From positions 248,001-312,000 of the forward strand of contig BSBM01000096.1 in assembly GCA_027924585.1 (NCBI GenBank): a DNA stretch of 64,000 bases, written 5' to 3'. Made by a program: the position numbers and the translations under genes. The notes beneath the pieces are model-generated. The model had not been told where the DNA came from. It ran no database searches and saw only the letters and a list, made by a program, of their open reading frames with translations. Of the stretch, positions 1-10,500 are shown in pieces (the stretch's first letter is position 1; every line of letters starts with the position of its first letter). This stretch comes from Larix kaempferi (Eukaryota > Streptophyta > Pinopsida > Pinales > Pinaceae).

Positions 1-211
1 TCACTTGTGGAAGAGTGCGCACTTGTCTGGGAGATCTGCTAAGGAGACAAAGAAGGAAGGAGCACATCTTGTATTTTGGTTGATCATCTTATTGAGGAAA
101 GCTTTGCTGGGTTTTCTACCCCATGAGGGTTTCCCAGGGTATATTGTGTGTCTATCTTGTGATTGTGTTTCTTTCAGTGATCTTTCTTGTCTATTTGGTT
201 TAAACTTAACA
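1..211 (+). repeat. 5' LTR of RLC-1, partial
   Basis: Same sequence as 7367-7577 with two substitutions and no indel. It ends in aacttaaca directly before the primer-binding site. The short ORF here is LTR sequence and not a gene. Confidence 0.93.
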
Positions 212-224
212 TGGTATCAGAGCT
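212..224 (+). other. Primer-binding site of RLC-1
   Basis: TGGTATCAGAGCT follows the LTR end directly. This is the usual plant Copia site complementary to the 3' end of initiator methionine tRNA, where minus-strand DNA synthesis is primed. Confidence 0.92.
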
Positions 225-319
225 AGACTGAATAGGACATCTTTCACAAGGTAAGAATACCTCTTTCTCTCTCTTTGGTGAAGTTAGGGTTTTAGCCCAA
301 AGTTGGTATTATTGATTTT

Positions 320-640
320 TGGTTGCATGGATGGATAGCTCTTTTCAATACCTTTCTTTTGAGCTATAGATCGAACTTTGTGGTTGGGTAGAACTCTGGG
401 AAATCCAAACCCTAATTCCACCAAAAGTGTGATACGTCAGATTTTGGTTTCAGAAAAAAGTTGTAATTTTTGAATTCTGATTACATGGCTGGATAGCCCT
501 TCTCAAGAGCATTCTTTTGAGCTATAGATCGAACTTTTTGGTTGGGTAGAACTCCGGGAAATCCAAACCCTAATTCTACCAAAAGTGCGATAAAATTATG
601 TTCCAGATTCCGAAAAAGTGAAAAGTAACTTCCCAGGTAA
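320..640 (+). repeat. Leader tandem duplication, about 158 bp x 2
   Basis: The untranslated leader holds two similar copies; for example gagctatagatcgaacttt occurs at 361 and 519. Splice-donor-like sites (aaggtaaga near 250, caggtaagt near 634) are present, but no splicing can be shown from the sequence. Confidence 0.75.
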
Positions 641-674
641 GTCTACTCTGTCTCTTGGACTCCCCCAAGAGAAT

Positions 675-1622
675 ATGGCTCCAAACACTAAGCTTGAAGA
701 CAAGCTAGAAGGTTTAGAAAATTTCCGAGCATGGAAATACAGAATTGGTCTCATTCTTGAGGAGAATGATCTTGCTCATTATATCAAGGAGGAAGTTGCA
801 GAACCAGAAGAAGATGAAGCCAAAGAAAAACACAGGAAGGATTTGATTAGGGAAAAGAGAATCATAGCTGATTCTATTAAAGACCACTTGATTCCCCAAG
901 TGGCTTCCAAGAAGACTCCAAAGGAAATGTATGATACCCTAGGAAGAATGTATGAAGGAAAGAACATCAATAGGAAGATGAATCTAAGGACTCAGTTGAA
1001 GAGTACCAAGATGCACAAAGGAGAATCCATTCAAGACTACTTCTCAAGAGTCTCTCTAATCAAAGAGCAACTAGATGCCATTGGTGATACTCTTGATGAA
1101 GATGAACTTGTGATGACAGCTCTAAATGGTCTCACTAGACCTTGGGAGTCATTCATTCAAACTATGTGTGCCAGAAAAGAAAGTATGAAGTTTGATGTAG
1201 TTTGGGAGGATTGTGTACAAGAGGAGGCTAGGGTTGCAAATAGAGAATCCTTGCTCAAAGAGGATGACCAAGCCTTGGCTACCCACACCAAAAGAAGAAG
1301 GAGTCAATCCTACTCCAAGAAGGGTAGTCACAAGGAGTCTCATCCTCCTCACAGATTTCATAAGAAAAGAGGATCTACTCAAAGAAGGGATTACTCTTCT
1401 TTCCAGTGCTATTCTTGCCACAAAATAGGGCACATTGCTAAACATTGCCCTCTACAGAAGAAAAAGGGTACTTACTACAAAAGGTACCAAGCACATCTTG
1501 CAGAAGATGATAGTGAAGAAGAAGAAGTAGAGGAAGAAAGGTCTCACAATAAAAGGCCTAGAGATGAAGAGGAAGAAGAAGAAAGGACCTTCTTCAAAAG
1601 AAGGTCAAGAAGAAATACATAA
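675..1622 (+). pseudogene. gag: Copia gag (nucleocapsid/capsid region)
   Basis: Gag forms the cytoplasmic virus-like particle that packages element RNA. I take the ATG at 675 (good context, protein begins MAPNTKLED); the open frame reaches back to 618, but that codon is GTG. The product has the Copia gag helical domain (FRAWKYRI, then the LRTQLKS and YFSRVSLIKEQL stretches) and a retroviral zinc knuckle CYSCHKIGHIAKHC near its C-terminal third, matching CX2CX4HX4C. A lysine/arginine and glutamate-rich tail follows. The stop TAA at 1620 separates it from protease. Protease and pol lie in the same frame, and Copia elements normally make one gag-pol reading frame, so I read this stop as a mutation, though a programmed stop cannot be excluded. 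Confidence 0.88.
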
Positions 1623-1853
1623 GAAGATGCAGAATTATATGTTCTCTTCTCCGCACTCTCTGGATCCATAACCCCTAGAGAAGGTACATGGCTTATTGAC
1701 AGTGGTGCTTCAAAGCACATGACAGGATAGAAAAGGACTCTCTCAAATCTTGAAGAAAAGACTTCTCTCCAAAAGGTATCTCTAGGAGATGACTATCAAT
1801 ATCCCATTAAAGGAATTGGTGAAGAAAACTACAAACTCGATTCTGGAACTCCC
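1623..1853 (+). pseudogene. Copia aspartic protease region, interrupted
   Basis: In the same frame as gag and pol, codons after the gag stop read through the catalytic motif WLIDSGASKHMTG at 1689-1727. Protease cleaves the Gag-Pol polyprotein and uses the aspartate of DSG. A TAG at 1728-1730 follows immediately. After it the same frame runs on without a break into the pol ORF at 1854, showing that one ancestral polyprotein frame was cut by two point mutations. Confidence 0.85.
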
Positions 1854-4415
1854 ATGAAGATGAAGGAAGTTTTATATGTTCCAGGATTGAAGAAGAATTT
1901 GCTTTCAATCTCAGCTTTAGACAAGAAAGGCTATAGAGTGGCATTCATTGATGGACAAGTGTTAATGTGGTCCAAAGGAAAATCTATTAAGGATGCAATT
2001 GTTATTGGTGAAGAGGAAGGAGTTTTATATAAACTCAAGGGTCATCCGGAAGCTGCTCTTATTCATGAAACCTCTAGCCCCAGTGAGCTATGGCATAGAA
2101 GACTAGCTCACATTAATTACAAAGCCTTACCCTATGTAAGCAAGGTGGTCATAGGACTACCAGATTTGAAGGTTGATCATGATGGCTCATGTAAAGGATG
2201 TAAGAAAGGGAAGAATGTCAAGAACCCCTTTCCAAAGAGTGAAACAAAGACTAAGGGTATCTTGGAGTTAATACACTCAGATGTATGTGGTCCAATGCCC
2301 ACCACCTTTCTAAGTGGATTTGAATACTATCTTTCATTCATTGATGATCATTCAAGGAAAACTTGGATATACTTTCTAAAGGGTAAGAATGAAGTTTTTG
2401 GAAAGTTCAAAGAGTTCAAGGCTCTAATAGAAAATCTCTCAGAAAAGAAAATCAAGATTCTCAGAACAGACAATGGTGGAGAATATACTTCAAAAGAGTT
2501 TGAAGAATTCTGTAAAGAAGCTGGAATCAAGAGAGAACTAACCACTCCCTATAATCCCCAACAAAATGGGGTTGCAGAAAGGAAAAATAGAACCATCATG
2601 GAAGCTGTGAAGACTATGATACATGACCAGGATCTTCCCATGTATCTATGGGATGAAGCAGCCAGAACAGCAGTATATGTTCAAAACAGATTATCTCATA
2701 GTGCTCTTGATTTCAAAACTCCAGAAGAAGTGTTTTCTGGAAAGAAGCCCGAGGTAAGCCATCTTAAAATATTTGGGTGTCCTGTGTACATCCACATTCC
2801 AAAAGAAAAGAGAACCAAGTTGGATCCTTCTGGTAAGAAAGGAATATTTGTTGGTTATTGTGAATCATCCAAAGCCTTTAGGATTTACATACCAGGCTTT
2901 CATCATATAGAAATCAGTAGAGATGTAACTTTTGATGAAGAAGCAGCTCTCAAGAAATCAAGAAAATGCCAACTTGAAGAAATCTATGAAGAAGATCCTT
3001 CTTCTAGAAACTCAGAGGCTGTTCACATCCCTGAAGATAATCCACTAGAGGATCATGACATGTTGGAGCCACAAGAACCTCCTATCTCAGATTTATCAAA
3101 GAAAAGAAGGCCAGCATGGGCTAGAGATATTATCCAAGGGGCTGAAAAATATGGTGCTCCTGAAGGCTCCATTAGAGAAAGAAAGAAACCAAAGCTAGTG
3201 TCCAACTATATGGCCTTGATGTGTGATCTTGTGGATCAACTACCTACTAGCTATGAAGAAGCAGCTCAAAAGAAAGAATGGGTAGAAGCAATGACAGAAG
3301 AATATCAGTCGATAATGAAAAATGATGTTTGGGATATAGTCCCCAAACCAAGAGATAAAAGTGTAGTTTCTTCAAAATGGATTTTCAAGATAAAACATGC
3401 TGCAGATGGTAGCATTGAAAAATACAAGGCAAGGTTTGTAGCCAGAGGATTCTCTCAAAAGGAAGGAATTGACTATGAAGAAACTTTTGCACCTGTTGCT
3501 AGGTATACTTCAATCAGAACTATCATGGCACTTGCATCCATGATGAAATGGAAATTACATCAAATGGATGTTAAGACAGCTTTTCTAAATGGTGTAATTG
3601 AAGAAGAAGTATACATAGAACAACCTCAAGGTTTTGAGGTCAAAGACGGAAGGACCCATGTATGCAAACTGAAAAAGGCATTATATGGATTGAAGCAAGC
3701 TCCCAGGGCTTGGTACGGAAGGATTGACAGTTTCTTAACAAGCATGGGCTTTACCAAAAGTAAAGCTGACCCCAATCTTTATCTTAAAGTGATGGATGAT
3801 GAACCTGTTATATTGCTGTTATATGTAGATGATCTATTTCTAACCGGAAATGAGAATCAAATCATTGAAAGCAAGAAGAAGCTTTCTTCAGAATTCGAAA
3901 TGAAAGATCTCGGATTAATGCACTACTTCTTAGGCCTAGAAGTGTGGCAAGAGCCAAGAGGAATCTTTCTAAATCAAGGTAAGTATACTGTGGAGATTCT
4001 AAAAAGATTTGATATGTTGGAGTGTAAAGCCATGGCCACTCCCATGGACTCCAACCTGAAACTATTAGTTAATGATTCATCAGAACTAGTGGACATAACC
4101 CTATATAGACAAATCATTGGATCATTGATGTATTTAACAAATACTAGGCCGGATATATGCTTTGCTGTAAATACCCTAAGTCAGTATCTAGTAGAACCTC
4201 GAAAGGTTCACCTTATAGCTGCAAAGCATATAATGAGGTACCTAAAAGGTATAGTGGACTTTGGCCTATACTATCTTGGAGGTAATGAACTCAAGTTACA
4301 TGGTTACTCAAATTCTGATTGGGCAGGAAGTGTCTCAGATAGAAAAAAGTACTTCAGGCGGATGTTATGGCCTTGGATCTGCCATGATCTCCTAGTTCAG
4401 CAAGAAACAATCTAG
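1854..4415 (+). pseudogene. pol: Copia pol: integrase and reverse transcriptase (853 codons)
   Basis: Pol copies element RNA into DNA and inserts it into the genome. In order: pre-integrase zinc-binding segment (HRRLAHIN to CKGC, residues about 80-120), integrase core with D143, D206 and E242 (HSDVCGP, RTDNGGEY, NGVAERKNRT; DDE with 35-residue D-E spacing), a linker, then the Copia-type reverse transcriptase from about residue 475, with YVDD at 657-660, and the start of RNase H (NSDWAGSVSDRK). The N-terminus is only the first ATG after the protease stop. An extra A in the run near 4341 shifts the frame, so the last 25 or so residues are not RNase H sequence and the frame ends at 4415. No LTR-proximal coding was lost otherwise. 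Confidence 0.93.
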
Positions 4416-4785
4416 TGTGGCCCTCAGTACTGCTGAAGCAGAATATATAGCTGCTTGCTCTGCCAGCTGTGAAGCAGTGTGGCTTCGGAAACTCTTATCT
4501 GGAATTTTTGACTTAGAAATGGATCCCACTGTGATTATGTGTGATAATCAAAGCTGCATTAAGATGACTGAAAATCCTGTGTTCCATGATAAGTCAAAAC
4601 ACATTGAGATCCGTTACTTCTATATATGAGACATGGTGCAGAGAGGAGTCATCAAGCTCGAGTACATAAGCACTGAGGATCAGATTGCCGATATCCTGAC
4701 TAAACCTTTGTCTCGTGTAAAGTTTGAACACTTCCGAGACATGCTTGGTATAGTCCAGAAGGACCCTCCTCGAAAGGGGGAGTAG
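4342..4785 (+). pseudogene. Copia RNase H, C-terminal part after frameshift
   Basis: RNase H degrades the RNA strand of the RNA/DNA hybrid. In the +1 frame after the frameshift the motifs VALSTAEAEYIAA and MDPTVIMCDNQS are plain, followed by DQIADILTKPLS and the end PPRKGE at 4783. Two stops interrupt it: TAG at 4393, where a tryptophan is usual, and TGA at 4627, where an arginine is usual. Both are single-base changes. The stop at 4783 is the natural end of the polyprotein. Confidence 0.9.
4771..4785 (+). other. First polypurine-tract-like motif, overlapping the pol stop
   Basis: CGAAAGGGGGAGTAG ends the coding region and nearly repeats the real polypurine tract 2.3 kb downstream. The same motif follows the pol end in RLC-2 (36559-36570) and RLC-3 (60393-60404). 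Confidence 0.6.
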
Positions 4786-4869
4786 TATAGTATTTGTTAA
4801 CAATTTTGTTTTGTTGCACTTAGTTACTTACAATTATTTAGATTTAGAACTCTTATATATATTTTATTT

Positions 4870-5175
4870 TTACGGATAAATGTTTTGATGCTAGATGTAT
4901 TAGTGAGAATACATGCTAGATGTATACATGTTTTGGTGTGATGTATACATGTTTTGATGTTAGATGTATTAGTAAGAATACATGCTAGTTGTGATGTATA
5001 CATGTCTTGATGATTAGATGTATTAGTGACAATACATGCTAGATGTATACATGTTTTGGTGTGATGTATACATGTTTTGATGTATTAGTAAGAATACATG
5101 CTAGTTGTGATGTATACATGTCTTGATGATTAGATGTATTAGTGAGAATACATGCTAAATGTGATACATGCTCTT
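4870..5175 (+). repeat. Array 1: degenerate repeats with ATACATG core, about 117-bp higher-order period
   Basis: Copies of gatgtattagtgagaatac and gatgtatacatgttttg alternate; the agtaagaatacatgctagt block recurs at 4971 and 5087. TGTATACA is self-complementary. The related block in RLC-3 lies at 60045-60300. Confidence 0.85.
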
Positions 5176-5209
5176 GGATATTTGTACCTGTATAGATGAG
5201 AATACAGAA

Positions 5210-5640
5210 GGGGATTGGATCATCCCTGGAATTTCAGTCCTAAAGAGAGACGTAGACGTAAAGTCTCCGAGAATGAAGTCCTTAATGGACAGTTGAGGGG
5301 ATTGGATCATCCCTGGACTTTCAGTCCTAAAGAGAGCCGTAGACGTGAGGTCTCCGAGAATGAAGTCCTTAGAGGACAGTTGAGGGGATTGGATCATCCC
5401 TGGACTTTCAGTCCTAAAGAGAGCCGTAGACGTGAGGTCTCCGAGAATGAAGTCCTTAGAGGACAGTTGAGGGGATTGGATCATCCCTGGACTTTCAGTC
5501 CTAAAGAGAGCCGTAGACGTGAGGTCTCCGAGAATGAAGTCCTTAAAGGACAGTTGAGGGGATTGGATCATCCCTGGAATTTCAGTCCTAAAGAGAGCCG
5601 TAGACGTGAGGTCTCCGAGAATAAAGTGATGGGGATTGCA
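5210..5640 (+). repeat. Array 2: 87-bp tandem repeat, five copies
   Basis: Unit starts at 5210, 5297, 5384, 5471 and 5558. Each unit holds a hairpin GGGGAT-TGGATC-ATCCC, then GGACT-TTC-AGTCC, then AGAC-GTGAG-GTCT and GTCC-TTAGA-GGAC. The ORFs on both strands exist only because 87 is a multiple of three. A relative with an 83-bp unit is found in RLC-3 and a shorter version in RLC-2. Confidence 0.95.
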
Positions 5641-6235
5641 TCATCCCGGAACCACTAAGTTCAAAATGTACGTGATGGGGATTGTATCATCCCCGGACCT
5701 TGGTCCCTGAATTGATCCGTAGACGTGAGGTCTCCGAGAATAAAGTGATGGGGATTGCATCATCCCGGAACCACTAAGTTCAAAATGTACATGATGGGGA
5801 TTGTATCATCCCTGGACCTTAGTCCCTGAATTGATCCGTAGACGTGAGGTCTCCGAGAATAAAGTGATGGGGATTGCATCATCCCGGAACCACTAGTTCA
5901 AAATGTACGTGATGGGGATTGCATCATCCCGGAACCACTAGTTCAAAATGTACGTGATGGGGATTGCATCATCCCGGAACCACTAAGTTCAAAATGTACG
6001 TGATGGGGATTGTATCATCCCCGGACCTTAGTCCCTGAATTGATCCGTAGACGTGAGGTCTCCGAGAATAAAGTGATGGGGATTGCATCATCCCAGAACC
6101 ACTAGTTCAAAATGTACGTGATGGGGATTGCATCATCCCGGAACCACTAGTTCAAAATGTACGTGATGGGGATTGTATCATCCCCAGACTTCGGTCCCTG
6201 AATTGATCCGTAGATGAATGGTCTCCGAGAAAGTG
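5627..6235 (+). repeat. Array 3: composite 45/85-bp modules
   Basis: Modules beginning gtgatggggattgcatcatc alternate with modules beginning gtgatggggattgtatcatc. The first type carries GGGGAT-TGCATC-ATCCC followed by GAAC-CACTAA-GTTC. The second carries GGGGAT-TGTATC-ATCCCC followed by GGAC-CTTG-GTCC and the GTAGACGTGAGGTCT segment of array 2. Confidence 0.92.
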
Positions 6236-6241
6236 ATTTCA

Positions 6242-6555
6242 TTGATGATGTGGTTACTTGTATCGGTAGGATACTTTTATTGATGATGTGGTTACTTGTA
6301 TCGGTAGGATACTTGTATTGATGATGTGGTTACTTGTATCGATAGGATACTTGTATTAATGATGTGGTTACTTGTATCGGTAGGATACTTGTATTGATGA
6401 TGTGGTTACTTGTATCGGTAGGATACTTGTATTAATGATGTGGTTACTTGTATCGGTAGGATACTTGTATTGATGATGTGGTTACTTGTATCGGTAGGAT
6501 ACTTGTATTGATGATGTGGTTACTTGTATTGGTAGGATACTTGTATTGATGATCA
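6242..6555 (+). repeat. Array 4: 38-bp tandem repeat, about eight copies
   Basis: ttgatgatgtggttacttg starts recur every 38 bp (6242, 6280, 6318 and on). Each copy holds GTATC-GGTAG-GATAC, a perfect 5-bp stem. One copy has GATAG in the loop and one has GTATT, which keeps a G-U pair. A 39-bp relative is at 34226-34425 in RLC-2. Confidence 0.93.
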
Positions 6556-6945
6556 TGTGATAACGATGTTTCTAATCATGTGATGACGATGCTGCTGATC
6601 GTGTGATGACGATGTCGATGCTGCTGATCGTGTGATGCTGCTGATCATGTGATAACGATGCTGCTGATCATGTGATGACAATGTCGATGCTGCTGATCGT
6701 GTGATGCTGCTGATCATGTGATGACGATGCTGCTGATCGTGTGATGACGATGTCGATGCTGCTGATCATGTGATAACGATGCTGCTGATCGTGTGATGAC
6801 GATGTTGATGCTGCTGATCATGTGATGACGATGTTGCTGATCGTGTGATGACGATACTGCTGATCGTGTGATGACGATACTGTTGATTGTGTGATGACGA
6901 TGCTGCTGATCATGTGATGACGATGCTGAAGATCGTGATGTTGAT
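6550..6945 (+). repeat. Array 5: about 23-bp GATCATGTGATGACGATG repeats
   Basis: Short units of gatcatgtgatgacgatgct with variable gctgct spacers. Matching arrays sit next to the polypurine tract in RLC-2 (33800-34225) and RLC-3 (58020-58265), so this block holds a fixed place in the family. Confidence 0.9.
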
Positions 6946-7079
6946 GTTGACATTGATATACCAGTAACTGTTTGAGTTACTGATGAAGACAAATTGAAGA
7001 AAGCTTCCGATGATTTATAGATGTATCATGTATAGTGACTCCTTGCTCCTGCAGATGCTGTTATAATATCCTTCTCGTT

Positions 7080-7088
7080 AAGGGGGAG
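7080..7088 (+). other. Polypurine tract of RLC-1
   Basis: AAGGGGGAG lies directly before the TG that opens the 3' LTR. It is the usual plus-strand primer in LTR retrotransposons. Confidence 0.9.
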
Positions 7089-7577
7089 TGTTGAATATTG
7101 TAACTTCAAAGAATATTATATTTGTACTTTATTATTCCGGATATGTTTCATCCCTCCGAGGTAACCCTATTATGTATCTGGAGATGTTTATTCCTCCGAG
7201 AGTTTGTATTAACTAGGGTTATTAGACCCACCATGTGGGGGTCGGCCCTATGATTATATTTTTGGGGTTATTAGACTTCCCCAGGAGAGGTCGGCCCCAT
7301 TAGGTCTTTTAGTCAGTTAGGAGTCAGTATAAATAAGAGAGGTGAACTCCTCATTAGATCACTCACTCACTTGTGGAAGAGTGCGCACTTGTCTGGGAGA
7401 TCTGCTAAGGAGACAAAGAAGGAAGGAGCACATCTTGTATTTTGGTTGATCATCTTATTGAGGAAAGCTTTGCTGGGTTTTCTACCCCATGAGGGTTTCC
7501 CAGGGTATATTGTGTGTCTATCTTGTGATTTTGTTTCTTTCAGTGATCTTGCTTGTCTATTTGGTTTAAACTTAACA
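7089..7577 (+). repeat. 3' LTR of RLC-1, 489 bp
   Basis: Runs from TGTTGAATATTG to AACTTAACA. It contains the promoter and the terminal region shared with the 5' LTR. The U3 part resembles the LTR of RLC-3 more than that of RLC-2. Confidence 0.94.
7328..7335 (+). promoter_or_regulatory. TATA box in the RLC-1 LTR
   Basis: TATAAATA lies about 240 bp before the LTR end, followed by agagaggtgaactcc. The equivalent TATA box is seen in the LTRs of RLC-2 and RLC-3. Confidence 0.6.
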
Positions 7578-10500
7578 TCTTATGCAACTACCTCAAGCAT
7601 GGCCAAAACTAGTCAATTTAGTACCAAATATGCCAAGAAGCAAAAAAAAAATCCATTGAGCACATGATTGGCGAGAGACATGTTAATCAACAAACAAATG
7701 ACAAATTATTTATACTCTTTTACTACGAATGATGCCATGTAGCGAAAAAATCACCATAGATTACTTTTTGGAATTGAGAAGCAAGTTGCACAGTTGAGCA
7801 TGCAATTTGTAGTTTAGAAACCATATCATAATTGCCTTGGAGACACTCCTCATGTAATACAATCACTTGCTATGCTATCTGTGAAGAGATACTAGTGATA
7901 ATTCATCCTATTGCAAAAAACATAAGGTGCATTCTATTTTCCTTTATTGAAAAATAATAAAATAATAAAAATATAACTCAACCCCTAAGGGAATGAAGCA
8001 CAAGTGGACCCTTCATTCATATCAAGGTATTGTTGAATGAAAATAGGTGGCATATTACCTTTTTTTTTTACTTGGGAAACAGGAACATGTGGTGGATCAC
8101 TCTACTATTTTGAGGAGTTGGTTATTCCTTGTTTCAATTTTCATTTACCGTAAGGTTAAATTGAAGAGAGCATTCAAAACTACATCCCATCCTTACGCAA
8201 TTTTCCAAAAGATCCACATTTTGTGGAAATTTTCTAAGCCTAATTGAGGAGTCTTTTATATTTGTTGGAGAAAGATCCTAAGAGGAAGGATTCCTATCCC
8301 TTGGGGAGACTTCTACAGGTCCTTGAATTAGATATTTGGAACTGGTTGATGAATTGCTTCGTTATTTCTTTTTGTAAAAATTAGTGGATCTAAATATAGC
8401 CCAATGTCTCCTTGACTTCATAAAAATTAGGAATATGAAAATCAAGGAACATTTCCATCTTAGGAGGAGCTTGGAACCTGGGTCAAAATAGAACCATTTT
8501 TAAGATATGAGTCACAAACAAGACAATTCTGGTTGGGACCAAACCCAACAACAATTTTGGTCACAACAATTGAGCAATGTCAAATATCTCTTTTATGAAA
8601 CAAGAGTATTCAAAACTCATGACCTAGAGGATAAAATATCAGATGTAGACACTTTTTGTTCATTAATTTATCTATAGCTTGGATTGAAACTGAAAGTATA
8701 ATGAGCTTTTTGGATTCAAACTTACAGGAATGAAGCCTGAATCAATTATTCATGCAACTTCATAAATATTGGCATTTTCAACCTGCATTATAAGATTATA
8801 TATTAGCTTGTGATATCCATTTTATAATTGCATTTAAGATTCATATAGAACCAGTGACTATGTTTTACTTATCTTGAATCCCATGTATCCCTACATGAAA
8901 GAACCAAATTGCAAAAATATTTGAAGCAAACTAAGAAAAAATATTGAGAATAGGAATTAAGCACATAGAAACTAATAATCCATGAGTCTTGCTTGTACAA
9001 ATACATAACAACTTAGAATAATGCATGCTTTGATGATAACTCTAATAGGTTAAAATGTTAGATCTAGAATTTAAATTTTAGCAAATACTTGTAATCGTAA
9101 GATATATGGTAACAACTTCGGGTCACAAATCATAAGGAAACATGACAACAAGTTGATCAAATCATTGTAGTTACAATCTTGCTATCATGTGTAACTACCA
9201 GGCACTTCCATAAATTGACTTCTCATGAGGACTTCAGTTATCATGAAGGTTACTATATCTTGGAAATTTATAAAACTAATCTGTAAATGTTTTGAGTTCA
9301 CCCTTTTCTCAACTTCAATGCAGAGTCTCCTATTCTATTAGCATCATACCAAACTCTAGAGCTAGAGGTGCTTTCCTTTCATGACATAAAAATAGCCAAT
9401 TGGGGTTTAAGAAGATTTAATGGAGGGATCTTTTCTAGATCAAACAATAACTACAAACTACTTTTGAAGCATATATGAAATCAACAGTGAAGGTAAAAAA
9501 GGGGAGATGAAGAGGCAAATAATATTCATAAAAATTATGAAAAGTTAAGATTGTAGACATCTCTAGGAACATAAAGGATTATATTTTGATATTATATTAG
9601 ACACAAAAAATAAAATATCTTAGTACGAAACTTAAATCAGGAAAAATATATGTTTTTTAGACAAACTTTTTCGTATGCAATATAACTTGAAAAATCAAAA
9701 CATAGAGCTACTACTACACATGATGCAAATTAAGAAAGGATCCAGCTTTCCCCTGCTCTTCATACTATTTTTGTTGCCATGGACTCTCATTGAGAAATTT
9801 TGAAACATGCATAAATGCTTTATGAACTTGTTGTTTGAAGGCATCATAATCCTCATCCAAATCATGCTACTGAAAAGGCTCCTTATTGCATGAGAGTTCA
9901 TCATACTTTGCACAATGCCTATTCCATGAAGTGCCATGTTCCTCGTACTGAACACTAGATTTTTGAATTTTATAAGGGTGATGGAATATGCATGGTATGT
10001 TAAGATACATGATGAAGTTCCTATGGGGCTTATGTCCATATCCTACATACATGCCACACTAGGAAACCTGTCCATTACGTGTTTGAAACATCTTAAAATA
10101 GGACCAGACACATGATAAGAACATGCCCTAGACGTTTCCTTCTATTGAATAATTGGATATTCTTACTGGGAAACCTAGATGACCCTTGATTTTGCAGATT
10201 CTTTATATTCTACTACATGGAGGAAAATAAAATGACCCTCCCACATTGTAGCTAGAGTTGTAGGAACCACTAGAAGTGTATCAAATAGAATTTGATAGAA
10301 TAGACAATGAATTAGTTATAAATCCTAAACAAACAAGTATTAGACAAGCGTAAGTCCCTTGAACACTAGGATATTCTTACTACGCATCCTAAATGACCCC
10401 TAATTTTGCAGATTCTTTATATTATGCTACATGGAGGAAAACATGACCCTCCAACACTGTAGCTAGAGTTGTAGGAGTATCTATTAGTGTCTTGAATAGA

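Larger units (their letters stand above)
1..7577 (+). mobile_element. Ty1/Copia LTR retrotransposon RLC-1 (5' end cut by window)
   Basis: The element reads partial 5' LTR, primer-binding site, leader, gag, protease, integrase, reverse transcriptase, RNase H, a 2.3-kb block of tandem repeats, polypurine tract, 3' LTR. Integrase before RT is the Copia order. The visible 211 bp of the 5' LTR align without gaps to the last 211 bp of the 3' LTR with two substitutions, so insertion looks recent. If the 5' LTR has the same 489 bp, the element starts about 278 bp before the window. The coding frame carries stops at 1620, 1728, 4393 and 4627 and a frameshift near 4341, so this copy cannot make a full polyprotein. 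The left target duplication lies outside the window; the base run after the 3' LTR is tctta. Confidence 0.95.

Noticed and set aside
5-226. 73-codon ORF at the window start, repeated at 7371
   Set aside because: Lies inside the LTR and runs into the primer-binding site; the two copies differ in frame after the LTR end.
1149-1445. Minus-strand ORFs over gag
   Set aside because: Shadow frames opposite an identified coding region.
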